A DNA stretch of 64,000 nucleotides from Sarcomyxa edulis (GCA_009761415.1 QUOL01000004.1:2046001-2110000), one strand, 5' to 3'; shown: positions 33,441 to 46,081, counted from the first letter of the stretch. The notes: generated by a model not told the origin, from the sequence alone. Program-made: numbers and translations.

Positions 33441-33660
33441 TTTGGTCTTTCGAAGCAGGCAGGAGATCATAGAACAATGAAGCCCAGTTCAGAGTTTATC
33501 GTTAGGTGAGTCGATGTCTTGGCTCTCGTTTGACAGTCAGCGAAACGATTCTAATCCTTGTCCTGGCTTCGACTGATACAGCCTAGACTTGATGCCATTC
33601 GACGCGCATGGCTTCAACTCGGACTCTACATCGACCAACCACGAGCCGTTGCCCTCGTAA
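33441..33660 (+). pseudogene. Remnant of an arrestin gene, last two exons
   Basis: MKPSSEFIV followed by a GTGAGT donor (near 33508) mirrors the penultimate arrestin exon (LKPSSSIVNFRIE, MKPTSAVGHFSVS). After an acceptor near 33580 the sequence reads LMPFDAHGF, like VVMFPFDATAF and VVLCPFDAAGF. It stops after ~25 residues and the arrestin core is missing. Its order and orientation continue the tandem array, so it is a dead fifth copy. Confidence 0.5.
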
Positions 33661-35487
33661 AGTAACGAATTGGCGAGTGACCCCGTTGTACGAGAAGGCC
33701 TCGTCTTTTCGCAACGCAAACTCTGGGTTTCGAAGATACGGCAGAGTCATATGTAGGAAAATCGACATCTCGTGTGGTTATGGTCGCGTGTGCGAGCGCT
33801 CGATTCAAGTCGAGTATCGTCCGAACTCCACGCTTTGAAGCTCGATAAAGGTGCACAAGACCCCATGATCGACTTTACCCCGTCAGCACTAGAGCAAAGA
33901 TCGTACCTTCCAGTATCATCATCCCCACTGGCTGGATAGACCGTTATTCTTCGCACGAGTGCGAGATCTCCGAGTGCTGAGCTTTGGAAAGTTGTCTGCA
34001 AGTCTGACATCATCCGAGTGCGATCCCGTCGATACGTGGTCCTGGGTCTCGAATTATTCCGAAAATTCTCCTCGACATTCAAGCATACCAGATGCTGTGC
34101 TCGTGTTTTGTCTTGATTCGGTTCCGAGAGAACCAACGTGGTTTTGTGCGTATGAAGCAGAAAAGTGAGCGAAGGCTACGCTGACGATTAGTCTCATTTA
34201 ATGATAGGTAGAACAAACCTTGTTCAATTACCTCCATCGAATCTGCGCTTCAATCTCTCCTCATAGACAGTTTGGTTTCCCCGGATGCTTTCTCGCCTTC
34301 CATGGCATGGATTTTCACGGATGTTCTCGCGCGTCTTCAAGCCACATATACATGCTGCCACGTTTTCGTATTTGCTGTAACTCGTCATCTATGCTTCGAC
34401 CTCTTCGCCTTCTCTGCACCTCGAGACGGCGAAATGCCGTCCTAAGTCCGTCGCATGTTCCTTTATCCGACAGGCAATACTGTCGCTACTGTGGCGCTCT
34501 GGTTACATCTTGTATGCTGTCAATATTACATACGTCGGTCCAATCCGATATGTACCTCGTATCATCTTGTATGGTCTACATCTGGTCATATCAGCGTTAT
34601 GCTGTGTTACTTCGTCATGCTTGATCTTTCGTGCCACAATCTATATGTTATGTTCGCCGGGACCGCGAAACATCCTCATGACGTTTTACCGCAGCGGTCT
34701 GCGCTTGTTTCGTGGGTTCTTTCGCATTGATATATTCTCAACTCAGAGCGCCGAGCTGTTAGGTACGCCATGGAGCTATCGGTGGCAGGCGACCAGGTAG
34801 CCATCGTGGATCTCTGGATAAGACTCAACAACGTCGAATATCTTGAGCTGGTCGTAATGTTGTTGCCAATACGCAACCTTCTACTTTCACATGTGTGAGG
34901 ATCCGCTTCTTGTCGTTTAAAGTGTGGACGATATGACAAATGGCGTTAATGCACGCTGAAAAAACACCTTGCAATGGTAAGTGCAGTGAATGTTATTCAA
35001 ATACTAGTGCTGATAGCATCTCTCCATAATCAGCTAGACTTGGGTCTGGATGGTCTTAATTCCCTCGGACGCTGAAAGACGATCCAAAACCCGGTACGGA
35101 TCAACCCGCACACCACTCCTATGTACTTCCGGCCAAAATTATCTACGACGAAAAAAAATCAGGAACCAGCCACTTGGCATAACGATCAGCGAGCAGTGCC
35201 AAAGAAGAAGGACCAGGTCGCAGGACGTCCTTGCAACCCCGTACCTCGGTTAGCCAAGACCAGAAGTAGCCATATGACCTCCGAGCACAGACCGAATATT
35301 TTTTTTACATCTCCTCTCTCCACCACAGGCATATAATCAAGTAGCCTTGCGACAGGATGACAGAGAATGGGGAGATATAAAGCATCGCGTGCTGGCACTC
35401 CAGAAAATAAAAGACCCACGAAGCAAACTACCTTGTCAACGCAGCCCCTCCCTCACCAGCCCCAATAATCGCCCCCTTCAGATCGAT
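33661..35487. other. Gene-poor region
   Basis: 1.8 kb with overlapping short open frames on both strands, none with splice support or a known family. A YSENSP match near 34058-34075 resembles the arrestin AYQENSP block but is too short to trust. The last ~200 bp is the promoter of the next gene. Confidence 0.45.
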
Positions 35488-36095
35488 ATGGAAGCCAGAA
35501 ATGATCTCACAAGATTATCTTCATTGTCGGACTGGTCGATCGATCATATCAGAGACGTCTTCGAAGCACCTACAGACGAAGAGTCTCTTCGGTCTATAGC
35601 CGCAACTTTCTCGGACGATGTAACAGCCACTTTGAACGGTGCTCCGTTGAGTCGGGAGGGGATCAATCAGCTCGTACTCGCCATGCGACGAGGTTCGTCG
35701 CATGGACTCCGAGTCGTCTGGCAACAAGCAGTGGAGGTTCCTCGGGATCCTTTTACGAATCGAGTCAGTTTCGATCTCTTTTTTGTAATCGCTTTGTGAG
35801 GTGTACTGACGAGGTTGATCGTTCGACAGGATGGCTCATTCGGTGGGGTGTATGTCATCCGCGGTCTCCAGAAACTGCTCCCTGGAATGAGCAGACCAGC
35901 AGAGTTTGAGCGACACAAGACCGTCACCGTGAAGTAACTTTGTTTCCGTTTTTTGACACGATCGGGCCGATACTGATCCTGTTTGTCCAAAGAATCGAAT
36001 CGCAATCCCCTGAACCATATGTCGACTCTCGAAAGATTGTCAGCCTCGTATTCGTAGCATCGGACATCCGGGTAGATCGGCAGACATCGTTGTAG
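35488..36095 (+). CDS. Small conserved fungal protein, possibly NTF2/SnoaL-like
   Basis: Three exons, 35488-35763, 35830-35933 and 35993-36095, close in phase; 160 aa. Stretches such as WSIDHIRDVFEAPTDEESL, RSIAATFSDDVTATLNGAPL, LSREGINQLVLAMRR and GGVYVIRGLQKLLPG fit a small alpha+beta domain. Length and the pattern of early helices followed by strands ending in SRKIVSLVFVASD are compatible with an NTF2-like fold, which I cannot confirm. No signal peptide or membrane segment. The function is unknown. Confidence 0.7.
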
Positions 36096-37293
36096 CCCCT
36101 CTCCCCTCCCCTTCCCCATGGACTCAGGCATCATACGCTAGTATATGTAGTCGTAGCAGCAGAAACTAATATGTAGAATCAGGAGACGAAGAAATGTACA
36201 TCGATCAGATCTAACTCACATTTTAACGCTTTGAAACTAGTATCAGATCCTGAGCGCCTGAGGTCTATGACGGATCCGGAGGTGCTGCGGGGCCGAGCCG
36301 TCCATGTCCAATGTCCATGTGGGAGAAACATATGTATCAGATATGTCAGACACTTATGGGAGATACAAGATTAGATTCCGAGCGGTGTTATCGCGAGACA
36401 AGTCCCGTGTCGAAGTTCCTTGGCTGAGGGAGATATGTATCGGTCGCGAGGTACGACTACGTACGGGGTTAGGCCATAGTCTCGATGGTCTCGGCGCCCT
36501 TTCAAGGTTCAAGTGGCAGAGAAGTGGAGCTTGCTAGTACTTATCAAGTTACTGTGCATCATTGGACTTGAACAAGTTGATCTTCACTATCAGAGAAAGG
36601 ACAACATGACGCAGTCAGATAGAAAGGGAGAGAAGGCGGATGATAGTAGTACTGACCTTTCTCCGTGCGGAATAGTGATTTGCTTCCGCCTAACTAGAAC
36701 GGGTAGTCTACAGAGTTAGTCTCAGTCTTGAGATTGGTCCTTGTGGACCATTCGAGCTTTTTCCGATTTGTCGGAGGGATGGGCGTCTTTAGTCTTCCAC
36801 CTGACTGTCACCTGCAATTGCCATGATGGTGTGTAAGGATTCGGAAAGGTGTGACCTTGTGAGGTTACTGCTTACTGATCCCTTGAAATTGATCCCTACT
36901 GCATAGCTAAGTTCTGGCTGTAGTCTGACTCGTTCGCTTCAAGTTGAAGTTCTTGATGTGGTGGGACTGACCAAGAAGTGACTCCGACAGTCCGATACAA
37001 AGTCGGTGTGACCTTTGCGACCGAAAATAGTCAAATCAGTGAGCATGTGACCTGGTCGCGTCGCGTCGCGTACTTTGTCTGCCTTCCTCGCGATTGGTTA
37101 TTACGATGCAATCACGTATTCCGCCCCTTCAAATGGATACATTCGAATGACCCAATGACTCATTTATCTGCACTGCTACAATTTCACATGCGTCCTTATC
37201 TAGAACTTGGTGATCGGAAAATATAGACTGAACTTTGTCTGAACCCCTCCGTGATTGTGTCTACGCGTTCATGGTTCATGTGAAGATCAGACG
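36096..37293. other. Intergenic region
   Basis: 1.2 kb with no supported gene. Contains TCGCG repeats near 37052-37068 (GTCGCGTCGCGTCGCG). The next gene may have further 5' exons here that I could not establish. Confidence 0.4.
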
Positions 37294-37848
37294 ATGTGGT
37301 GGGAAAAACAACATCAGAACATAACTTGGAATGCTCTTCTTGATAACAGCACAGTCTTATCCGCCGATTTCGTCACCGGATCGTAAGTCTACCAGTATGA
37401 TTTAATGTGTCGGTAATGAAAAACGTGACACTGTAACATTCCGTCTTTGTCTGGCGTCCTTGAGATCGTGGAACAGAGTGAGCCTTTCGGAAGCTACTCT
37501 CATGAAGGATCTACCCTATGCCCATGGGACTGACTGCGAGGTAAGCCTAGACTTCCGAGAACAAAAACAAAAACGCATAAGGTAAAGATAGACATCCATA
37601 CAGGTAGGCACAAATGTGTTTAGCATTCCGTCCCTCTACGACTAGATCAGTCTCATGTCCATAGCATTCCAGGTTTCATGGGGTATGTGAAAGGTATAGC
37701 TTACTATACAGAAAACGGGACCTCTAGGGTTTCCAGAGAGGTATTGATATTGAGATTAGATGGAGGGTTGAGGTTGAATATCGAGAAGAAGCCTGTACTC
37801 GTGCCAGGAATCGGTATAATTTTATCGTTGCTTGAGACAAGTCAGTGA
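37294..37848 (+). CDS. Hypothetical three-exon gene, 129 aa or longer
   Basis: Exons 37294-37382, 37465-37540 and 37624-37848 join with correct phase at all four splice sites (introns 82 and 83 nt). The product begins MWWEKQHQNITWNALL, continues SWNRVSLSEATLMKDLPYAH and ends after VLVPGIGIILSLLETSQ. The last exon alone is 75 codons without a stop. I do not recognise the protein. The 5' end is uncertain: the exon is open upstream of the ATG, so more exons may precede it. It converges on the VTC1-like gene, with 37 bp between stops. Confidence 0.45.
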
Positions 37849-37885
37849 TCGTCGTCGAATATTCAGGAAGTCGGATGTGCACTCA

Positions 37886-38804
37886 CTATTCACGGACTGT
37901 GTGATATCGATTTGATATTGAGTAGAGAGAGCCAGGCAGCGGATGTGATATAAATGAACAACAAGAAAGGTACCACAAAAGGGACTCGACGCACCGCGGA
38001 TGAGGAAATTGGTGAGGATCGCGAAAAAGAGGAAAGCACTGACTATCACCGGTCCGGCTATCATGTCTACGACGGAAATGAATTATAGACTATATAATGA
38101 ATGGCTGGGGATAGAGAGGTGCATACCGAAATGACCAGGATGTCTACTGCGGATCATGGTAATGCGGCGTTGATATAGAAGATATCCGTATATCTATTTT
38201 GTGTCGACGAGGTGTCGAGTGAGGAAGAAATTGGTAAGTACCATGAGGGCGGATAAGTATATTTCAGCTTACAAGTACACCGACGCTGATGACTGCATAT
38301 GCATATGCAAAGTTGCGTGCAACTTGGTCTTTCGAGGCGTTGAAAAGCGCAACGGAAAGAGTTCCAATCAGGACTGCTGTATTCAGCCATGCGACCCATG
38401 CTACAAGGTACTAAATAAGCCAACAAAACATACAGGAAAAGGGAAAGAGACGCACTTCTCTCGTTTGCAAACCAAACTTTCCCTTCAACCTTCACCGGCG
38501 TTGCAATCTTCTTAGGTATCCTGACCTGACTAGGTAACGAGTTGATAGCATGGTAGTCTCTGACAGTGGGCCTTTGGCCTTCTCCGTCTTGTTCTGTTTC
38601 TGGTATAGCATCTGCACGAGTGTAGCGAGCGGGTCGTTGGGTATTTGGAAGAGAAGCGAGAGCAGATGGGGAAAATGGAGAAAGAATATCGGACATTGCA
38701 TGCCACGATCTCCGTATAATGTTACCAGACTCTGCATTTTGATCTCGCAAAGGAGCTTTGCCTTTATCTGGGTTGGGACGAGGATTAGGACTAGGCGAGG
38801 ACAT
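37886..38804 (-). CDS. VTC1: VTC1-like vacuolar transporter chaperone (DUF202 domain)
   Basis: Five exons close in phase: 38804-38456, 38400-38273, 38193-38127, 38066-37995 and 37896-37886; 208 aa. The first ~100 residues are a disordered Ser/Pro-rich extension. The conserved domain follows: KVEGKVWFANERTWVAWLNT, then three transmembrane helices (AVLIGTLSVALF; AYAVISVGVLIYGYLLYQRR; PVIVSAFLFFAILTNFLI) and a short basic tail VRE. This is the DUF202/VTC1 family, the membrane part of the complex that makes vacuolar polyphosphate. The N-terminal extension is longer than in yeast Vtc1. The last exon is only 11 nt, with the intron before it 98 nt. Confidence 0.85.
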
Positions 38805-39057
38805 CGTTGAGGACGATGAAGAGAGGTATTGTCACAGTCTGTCACGCGCACATGGGTCGGCCTGTTCCGGAACCGGGATGACGTCAGGCCGGATTGGACC
38901 ACTTTCCAGGAGGTTCTGGTAACATGCCCGGAGGACAGAGGCCATTCCAGAACAACGTCTGTCGATAAAACCGCGAGCACTCCGCAATCGTTTCTGTTCT
39001 TACCATTAGCATACTATTCTCGCTAAAGTCTACAACTTGATATCTATATCCTAAATC
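38805..39057. promoter_or_regulatory. Bidirectional promoter, VTC1-like / SIS1-type genes
   Basis: 253 bp separates two divergent start codons, so both promoters must share it. It holds TGACGTCA-like sequence near 38879-38885 (ATGACGTCAGG) and a pair of inverted GGCC/CCGG-rich blocks around 38867-38932 (CTGTTCCGGAACCGGGA). Confidence 0.5.
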
Positions 39058-40363
39058 ATGGGTACAGACTACTACAAACTACTCGGCGTTGACAGAAATG
39101 CCAGCGACGAAGACATCAAACGAGCATACAAAAAAATGGTACGTGTAGCGTTCGTATTACCCTTTGGAGAGTTGACTAATATCTTATCTACTGACTAGGC
39201 TTTAAAATGGCACCCAGACCGTAACCAGGGCTCGGAGGCATCCTCCAAGAAGTTTAAAGAGGTAATGCATCATCCATTATCTATTACCATCCAATTTACG
39301 CTAAGCATCCCGTAACACAGATATCAGAAGCTTTCGAAGTCCTCTCTGATAAACAGAAACGTACCATATACGACCAATTTGGTGAAGAGGGCTTGAAAGG
39401 CGGCGGAGGACCTGCACCAGGAGCAGATGGTGCGGGCGGCGCCGGGTTCCCAGGTTTCAGTGGGTTCCCCGGTGGAGGTGGAAATACCTTCACGTTCACG
39501 AGTGGTCCTGGAGGATTCTCCAGCTCTGGCGGCGGAGGTTTCGCGCCTACAGATCCAAACAAAATATTCGAGTGAGTTGTCCGCATTTCGCATTCATAAC
39601 CATAATTAACACTCTTGTTTGTAGACAATTCTTCCAGGGCTTTAGTGGTGGAGGCAGAAGCGGTGGGATGCGTGGAATGAGCAGCATGTTTGGGGATTCG
39701 GACATTGATATGGAGGGATTCGGCGGTATGCCCGGCGCGATGCCTCGTACACAACAACCGCGCGCACGACGACCGCAATCCCACCCATCCTCGACACCTT
39801 CAGCATCACAAGCACCTTCTGAAATTGTTCGGCCCCTCAAAGTAACACTATCCGAACTGTACTCTGGTACAACGAAACATCTGAAAGTCGGTCGGAGGTT
39901 GTTGGGTGGTGGGACGGAGGATAAGGTCTTGGAGATCCAGGTTTTGCCTGGATGGAAGAGTGGCACGAAGGTTCGGTTCCCGAGGGCTGGGAACGAGGTC
40001 CCAGGGGGTGAGTCGCAGGACCTGGTGTTTGTGGTGGAGGAGAAACCACATGAAAGGTTCACCCGTGATGGAAACGATTTGAGATGCACGTTGAAGGTCC
40101 CACTAGTCGACGCACTTACGAATCCGACAACGGGGACGAAGAAGATGGTGGTGGAAACGCTAGACGGGCGGAAACTACAAGTTTCCTTACCTCCTGGGGT
40201 CGTAAAGCCTGGCGCAGAGAGTGTCGTTAGTGGACAAGGCATGCCGATACGCAAAGATGGAAAGATAGATCGGCGAGGAGATTTGAGAGTACAGTGGGAA
40301 GTTGTGTTCCCTGATAGACTGACGGACATTCAGAAAGATGCTGTTCGGAAGGCTCTTTCATAA
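39058..40363 (+). CDS. SIS1: SIS1/DNAJB-type Hsp40 co-chaperone
   Basis: Four exons, 39058-39138, 39199-39261, 39321-39571 and 39625-40363, join in phase. The J-domain includes [20 protein letters not shown] and WHPDRNQ, so the HPD motif that stimulates Hsp70 ATPase is present. A Gly/Phe-rich region follows ([16 protein letters not shown]) and then two substrate-binding beta domains ([47 protein letters not shown]). There is no Cys-rich zinc domain, so it is class B. The first exon-intron junction falls inside the J-domain at KKM|ALKW, as in its paralog at 44 kb. Confidence 0.93.
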
Positions 40364-43300
40364 TTTGTAATTTTTTCACTTATCTCCCATTTTCTCTGTA
40401 CTTTTATACCCACAGTCAAATAACCAACCGCAACATGTATTTATCGACGCGACCAGACCACGTGCTCGAATATCAACCCTTTTTGGGAATGGAAGCAGAA
40501 CGAAGTCGCGTATTATCGTTCCTGGTTGTCTCGAGAATGGCTTATCTTTATGTATCTTCGTAGAGACTTCTGAGACATGCGTATGAGTATATTTTGACCG
40601 ATATATACACGACTGAGCTCATTCTGCTCTACAGCAACAACTTTTAGTGTCGGCCTAGCTAGTACTAGAATATGAGAAGTGCCGTCATTCAATTAAGTGC
40701 ATAATTAGTGTGACTAGAGAGAGGGACGAGGGAGATACATACAGCGTCATCAGACATCCAGGAACTAAATAAGGAGAATCACCGAGTGGGTGAGAAATGA
40801 CTCACATGTACCTGGAAACTTGAGCCACCCAAAGAAGATGGTTTCCATTCAAGAACCATGTAATGGGTGGTTGGTTTGAAATTCACCCGCACCATTGTTT
40901 TCGCCCCGTAGACGCCGTACATAGAACACCTATAATGGTCCATTACCCTTCGATATTACTATAAGTATACCATGAGGCGATGAACCAGGTAACGAAACTT
41001 CAGCGCGTCGATCCAGTGATACAGTACTCGCCCTCCCCCATTGTTCGAGGGAGGCGTGGGGCGGGGGAAAAGGGGCGATGTTCGTCGAAGAGACTCAAAG
41101 AGGACGGTCCGGGCATCGAGGCGAGTGTTCACTTCACTCTGGATAGGAAAGACAGGGTTTTACCGTGACCTACGAGTAAAACTCCGAGGACATATTGACA
41201 TCGAGACTCAAGAGTTCCCCAGGTACACGGACCGACGGGGAAATCGCAGAGGAGATGTCCTTCTGATAAGAAGACATTCAGCAGAGGGCGCAAGGGTTTG
41301 GTATTATAGGGCGTACCTTGCTAGCAAGAGAACTTCGAGGGAGGAACAGGGAGAAGGGGTAGTTTACCCTCTTGGGGTTCCAGGCCTTTTGGCCGAGTTT
41401 ACTATGCTATACGCCGTGTCCCCTGCGGAACTTTACTCCTCGAGCATTTCACGGGGAATAGGCGGACGCCTTCATGCTCGGGAGAAACATCGTGGATTGG
41501 ACGAAGGCCTACGTTGCGTGAGTCCAAAACGGGCATAATAGAGAAGATATGAGATAAGACTTTCGTTGTGAAATTGGTGGGAGGGGAAGGCGGGGAAGGA
41601 GAGTGTTTAGTGGTGCGGATGCCATACGAATTGGAAACACACCTCGGTAGCCGAATATGAATGTGCACACAGCATCATCATGGCGTTCACTGGATAATTG
41701 TTGTGTGAGTGGTACAACTGACGCAAACATAAAATTTACCGAACGAAACATCATTGCTGTTCAAACGTTCTCCTAGCCATACGCGTCATGGAAGGAGAAC
41801 AGAGGGGAAATCACAGGCCATACGCAGAGAGGCGACGTGCTTACTATCACGTTCAGATTCGCAAGGGGGAGAGGAGAAAGATCGTTGTGAAGTTGTGTCG
41901 AGTTACGTTGGAAATGAGAGATCAGTAGTCATATATGACATTTGATGATGGTAGTCCAGCTTTACGAGTAGCGGCCTAAAGATTACAAGGAACTGAGCAA
42001 TCGGGGCAACGGGCATAGTAGAATGAGCTCGGAAAACGCACTTACATTTTCACATGTTGTAAACTGCCAATGATACGTCACAAGTCAAAACGCACTCAAG
42101 TAAGTAGCGCTGCGGCACAAGGATTTCGATGAAAACAACGGTGAGGAAAGTATGCAAGAGGGCTAGGTCTCGAAAGAATCGCGGATCGTTCCCAGAACCC
42201 TTTCGTTTGAGCGAGGTGTAACCTGGCCTGAGAACGTGGCAGATGTTTAGCGAGAGAGGAGGGCTATCGGATCGACATTTCACCGAATAGATTCGAGGGT
42301 GAAAGGTGAGGTGAGGAGATGAATACCATCGGTCGGAGTACCAAAGTGAGAATAAGATAACGTATTTTGCCATTGGACAAACAAATCATTGTTGGATCAC
42401 TGATGTACACAGGGCGTCAACTACAGGCTTGATCGATGAAAGGTAGCACGCACGGAAGCGATATCGATGGAGCTTCGGGGGAGAACACAGAATTGAATCA
42501 ATTGATGGCTTCAAACGGATACATGTTAATATTTCCTCTAAGCGTAGTTGAGAGGAAGGCATTCACTGACCATGTCTAACTACATCTAGATTCAAGGTGT
42601 TACATTGAATGTGGGTCGAAAGAAGAAGGTGTACGTTCGACGAGGCTTAAGAAATTGGCTCTCCTTGTCTGCGGTCTAAGGGGATGATATTTTGCAGTAA
42701 TAGACGCGTCGTGGAAGACGGCAGAGGACAATTGGCAGTGGTACATTGTGGACACAGGCAAACCCCGAGAATCCAGTAGGCCTCGCTATGAAAGGAAGTC
42801 GAGGAATTAATGTTCTTAGTGCCTGCGGTGATAAACGGGGTCGATTGAGGATATTGAGTAGCCGACGAAGCGATGTGATGCAAATCTTTTTAAAGAACAA
42901 GGAATTCAGGTGTCCCAAAGCAAAAATTCGCAGAGACGAATCATCCGTCGATAGCACATGTAAGACGCCGATAAACTAGCCCTTTAATGTTGGAAAGGCA
43001 ATCGGGAGGAAACATTGTCCTTTCGAGATAGGGATTTGGGTTCTTGAAGAATAGGATGACAGAGGTTTCTGGGTCCAATCATCTGAAGTAATTGAAGACC
43101 TAACACGTCTGAAGGACGATGAAAGGAGGCCGATCCAAAGCAAGAATTGGTCTGCAGGTCGAGTGAAAGGATACGGAGAACGAGGGGGAATCAACGCGGC
43201 ATCCATGGGGAGAAGACGACTATCCGAAATTGAAAGGCAGTTTGAGAAATGGGACAGCGTGCGCATGAGTCGAGGATTGGAGCGTAAAGTCTTAAAACTA

Positions 43301-44254
43301 TAAACATCTTCCAGACTGTGAGTAGTACGGGAGGGCGGGCACGGATTACTTTGTAGCAGAATTACGTTGTCCGTAATCAGTGTGCGCTTACACGTTCTAG
43401 GGTTCTCGTTCATGAGGCGGTCTGTGTGAAAGGTTTTAGTTATCGACGCACCTCAAAAGCGCGTTACGTCAAGCTGAAAAGGAAATCGTGTAAACCTCAG
43501 AACCCTAGGGACTCATTATGAGCGATTTTAGTCTGTCTTAGAGAGGGCAGAAGGAAGGAAACCTAGATATCCACAGCACATCCGGCGCCAAATTTGGTGG
43601 CTGAAATCCTGGTGATTTGTAGGTGTGAAGCTGCGTAAAAATCGGTCTTCGGCCCATCCAACTTCGATGAAGAATGCACTGCCAAGATAACAAGAATAGT
43701 GAGCGCAGCGGGAAGCCATACTCATGGATGCAAGCAGCCCCAACGAGCTCGAGCTTCAGCCTGAGGAGGAGAGTAATCAGAGAAGTAAACCGCGTCCGCA
43801 TATGGGTATCACCGAGTTCCGACAGGCGTACGCGACTCAGACTCTTCAGTGAGTCCTCATCCAAATCTTCAGGACGGTTCTTGACTTGATTCCTCTTGGA
43901 ACGCGATATCGATAGGGTAAAAACGCGCAAACTCATCCTAGAACTCGCACTACACACTCTCAGAGTCCTGGGATCTGCGCTGGAAGTCTCCGGAGTAAAC
44001 GAACTCTCGCTAGGTTGTACACAACCCGCCCAACGTGGGGACCATGAGGCTTCAACGATCTAGGGAATGACTCGGTATCTCACTAAAAATGTCTTGTATG
44101 TGATTAATGTGGGACTGCTTCCTTGATCTGGTTCGGTCTGCCTCGTTTTCGTTGGATTTCCCTTAAAAACACGGTTGGGACTCTCTCTTTTTTCTTTCTC
44201 CAAACACCTTCAGTACGGTTTTTCGCATTAGTCCTGCATACAAGACTCTCTCCA
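40364..44254. other. Gene-poor 3.9-kb region between the two J-protein genes
   Basis: Purine-rich on the plus strand over long stretches (for example 41040-41130 and 43000-43270). Open frames occur on both strands, such as minus 43413-42976 and minus 43957-43538. None joins to neighbours through clean splice sites or resembles a known family. It may be a decayed gene or unique intergenic sequence; I see no TIRs or LTRs. Confidence 0.45.
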
Positions 44255-45742
44255 ATGGCCAACACAAGAATGGATTACTATAAAGTCCTCGAAATCCCCA
44301 GAGACGCCAAACCCGACGAAATCAAGGCCGCCTACAAGAAGATGGTATGCCTTCCAGTATCATGCTCTATATTGTCAACAACCTTATTCTTATTTTCTAG
44401 GCCCTAAAATGGCACCCCGATCGCCATCTCGACGATACGAAAGGTGCCACGGAGAAGTTCGTCGAGGTAATGAAACTTTGATCGTCTTGCCACGCCACGC
44501 CCTCGATCTAATCTCTTCGTTTCTGTTATAGATCAATAAGGCATACCGAGCTTTGACTCGTGAGCGTCGTCGTGCTCCCAATCGTTCCAACATTCCTTCC
44601 AAAGCACCTGCTCCTCGTCCTTCCTCTCCCACCCCCGTGTCCAGCAAAAGTTCTTCTTCATCTTCGTCTGGCTCGAACTCGTCGCACCATCAGGGCTCTG
44701 ATACATGCACCACTCCGCCTTCGAGTCCAAAACATGCTCATTTCGACCTACATGCAACAGAGCCTACACCGCAAGCGAAATCTCGTAGCGACGGTCTGGG
44801 CTTGCACGCTCAACCCAAACCATCAACTCTCAATTCCACTTCCACCACAGCTCCTCCCTGCGAGCCCCCAACGTCTCCAAAACCTGCCCGTGCCAAGTTA
44901 CGCAAACAGTCGAAACCAGCCCCGCACCAGTGAGTTTTTTTTTATGATTGACCTATTGATTATCCCAAAGCTAATTGTCGTCTCCAGTGACTTCGAGCCC
45001 CCAAAGCCCGCCCCAAAACGTCGCAAATCTGAGACCCCCCCTCGCAATACAAACGAAACAAAACCTCTCCACCCGGAATACGTCTCCCCACTCTCTTCCC
45101 GCGGTACTGGAACATCCAAAGAATGGCTGTACGCTCTCAGACTCACCCTCGAAGAATTGGCGCGCGGAAAACACTTTCGATTCCGTCTAACCCGATATCT
45201 TCTCTCCAACAAAAAGCGAGACATCATCCTCGAACTCGACGTCCCTCCTGGATGCCGGCCTGGGACCAAAATCCTGTGCAGAGGCGTCGGGCACGAATAC
45301 AAAGATGCGGGAGACGGCGAAACTGTCAAAAGACAAGACGTGATTTTCATCATCGAGGAAGCTGCGCATGAGAGATTCACGCGGGTAATGGATGATTTGC
45401 TCATGGATGTAAGGTTGCCGTGGCTGGATAGCTTAGAGACGGAGTTGGGCGAAGTCTGTTTCAATGGTGTGGATGGAGAGGAAATTACTGTGCAGATCGA
45501 TTTCCCGAAGGATAGGATGATGAAGGGACGGACTGTGATCGTTGGTGCCGGGATGCCCATCCGAGAAGGTGGGGAAGTGACTGGACGGGGTGATTTGGTT
45601 GTCCGGTACGCCACTCCTCCTTTGCAGTTCATTTCTATAATTCCTTCTCATCTTTTCTCGTTCTTACAATAGATGGGAAATAATCGCTCCCCCACACTCA
45701 AAATGGGAATCCCTGAAAAAAGCCCTTCACTTGAAAAAGTGA
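44255..45742 (+). CDS. Divergent J-protein, SIS1 paralog with altered linker
   Basis: Exons 44255-44344, 44401-44466, 44533-44929, 44988-45605 and 45673-45742 join in phase. The J-domain keeps YYKVLEIPRDAKPDEIKAAY and WHPDRH (HPD intact), but its last helix ends as INKAYRALTRERRRAP, without the usual YDxxG close. The Gly/Phe region of SIS1 is gone, replaced by ~140 Ser/Pro/Thr-rich residues. The two C-terminal domains remain (LRLTLEELARGKHFRFRL; IIEEAAHERFTRVMDDL; VGAGMPIREGGEVTGRG). The first two introns sit where they do in the 39-kb gene, so this is a duplicate. Loss of the G/F region, which sets SIS1 specificity, suggests a changed role. Confidence 0.88.
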
Positions 45743-46081
45743 TCATTGTGGGCTGCCCTGTAACATTTATGTACTTATGTCTCGCCGTGTCGATGGCGAA
45801 CTCTGGACCTCCTGGTTTGCATATCTTCTGTATTGATATTGCCGCTTTTTGCTACTTCAAGGGGACATTGCTACTACTACAACTGACATTGTGTAGTCGC
45901 TGGGATTTGTATTATATGTATGTACGCTATATGAATGTTTTCGACCCAGTCAGGGTTCGGGTATCATGCATCCTGGAACGCGAGTATGCATGCCCCCTTC
46001 ATAATAGAATCTATCGGATACACTAACAAACGCACGCAACACGCAGAGAAGGGTCGGCGATAAGTATGACCAGTCTGTGAT
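45743..46081. other. Convergent spacer before the kinase cluster
   Basis: 339 bp between the J-protein stop and the stop of kinase-like gene A. No further feature seen. Confidence 0.5.

Noticed and set aside
34020..34100. YSENSP match suggesting another arrestin fragment
   Set aside because: Only six residues and in the wrong order relative to the nearby C-terminal remnant.
42976..43957. Minus-strand frames of 139-145 codons in the gene-poor region
   Set aside because: They do not join to each other by clean splicing, resemble no family, and sit in purine-skewed sequence that favours chance frames.
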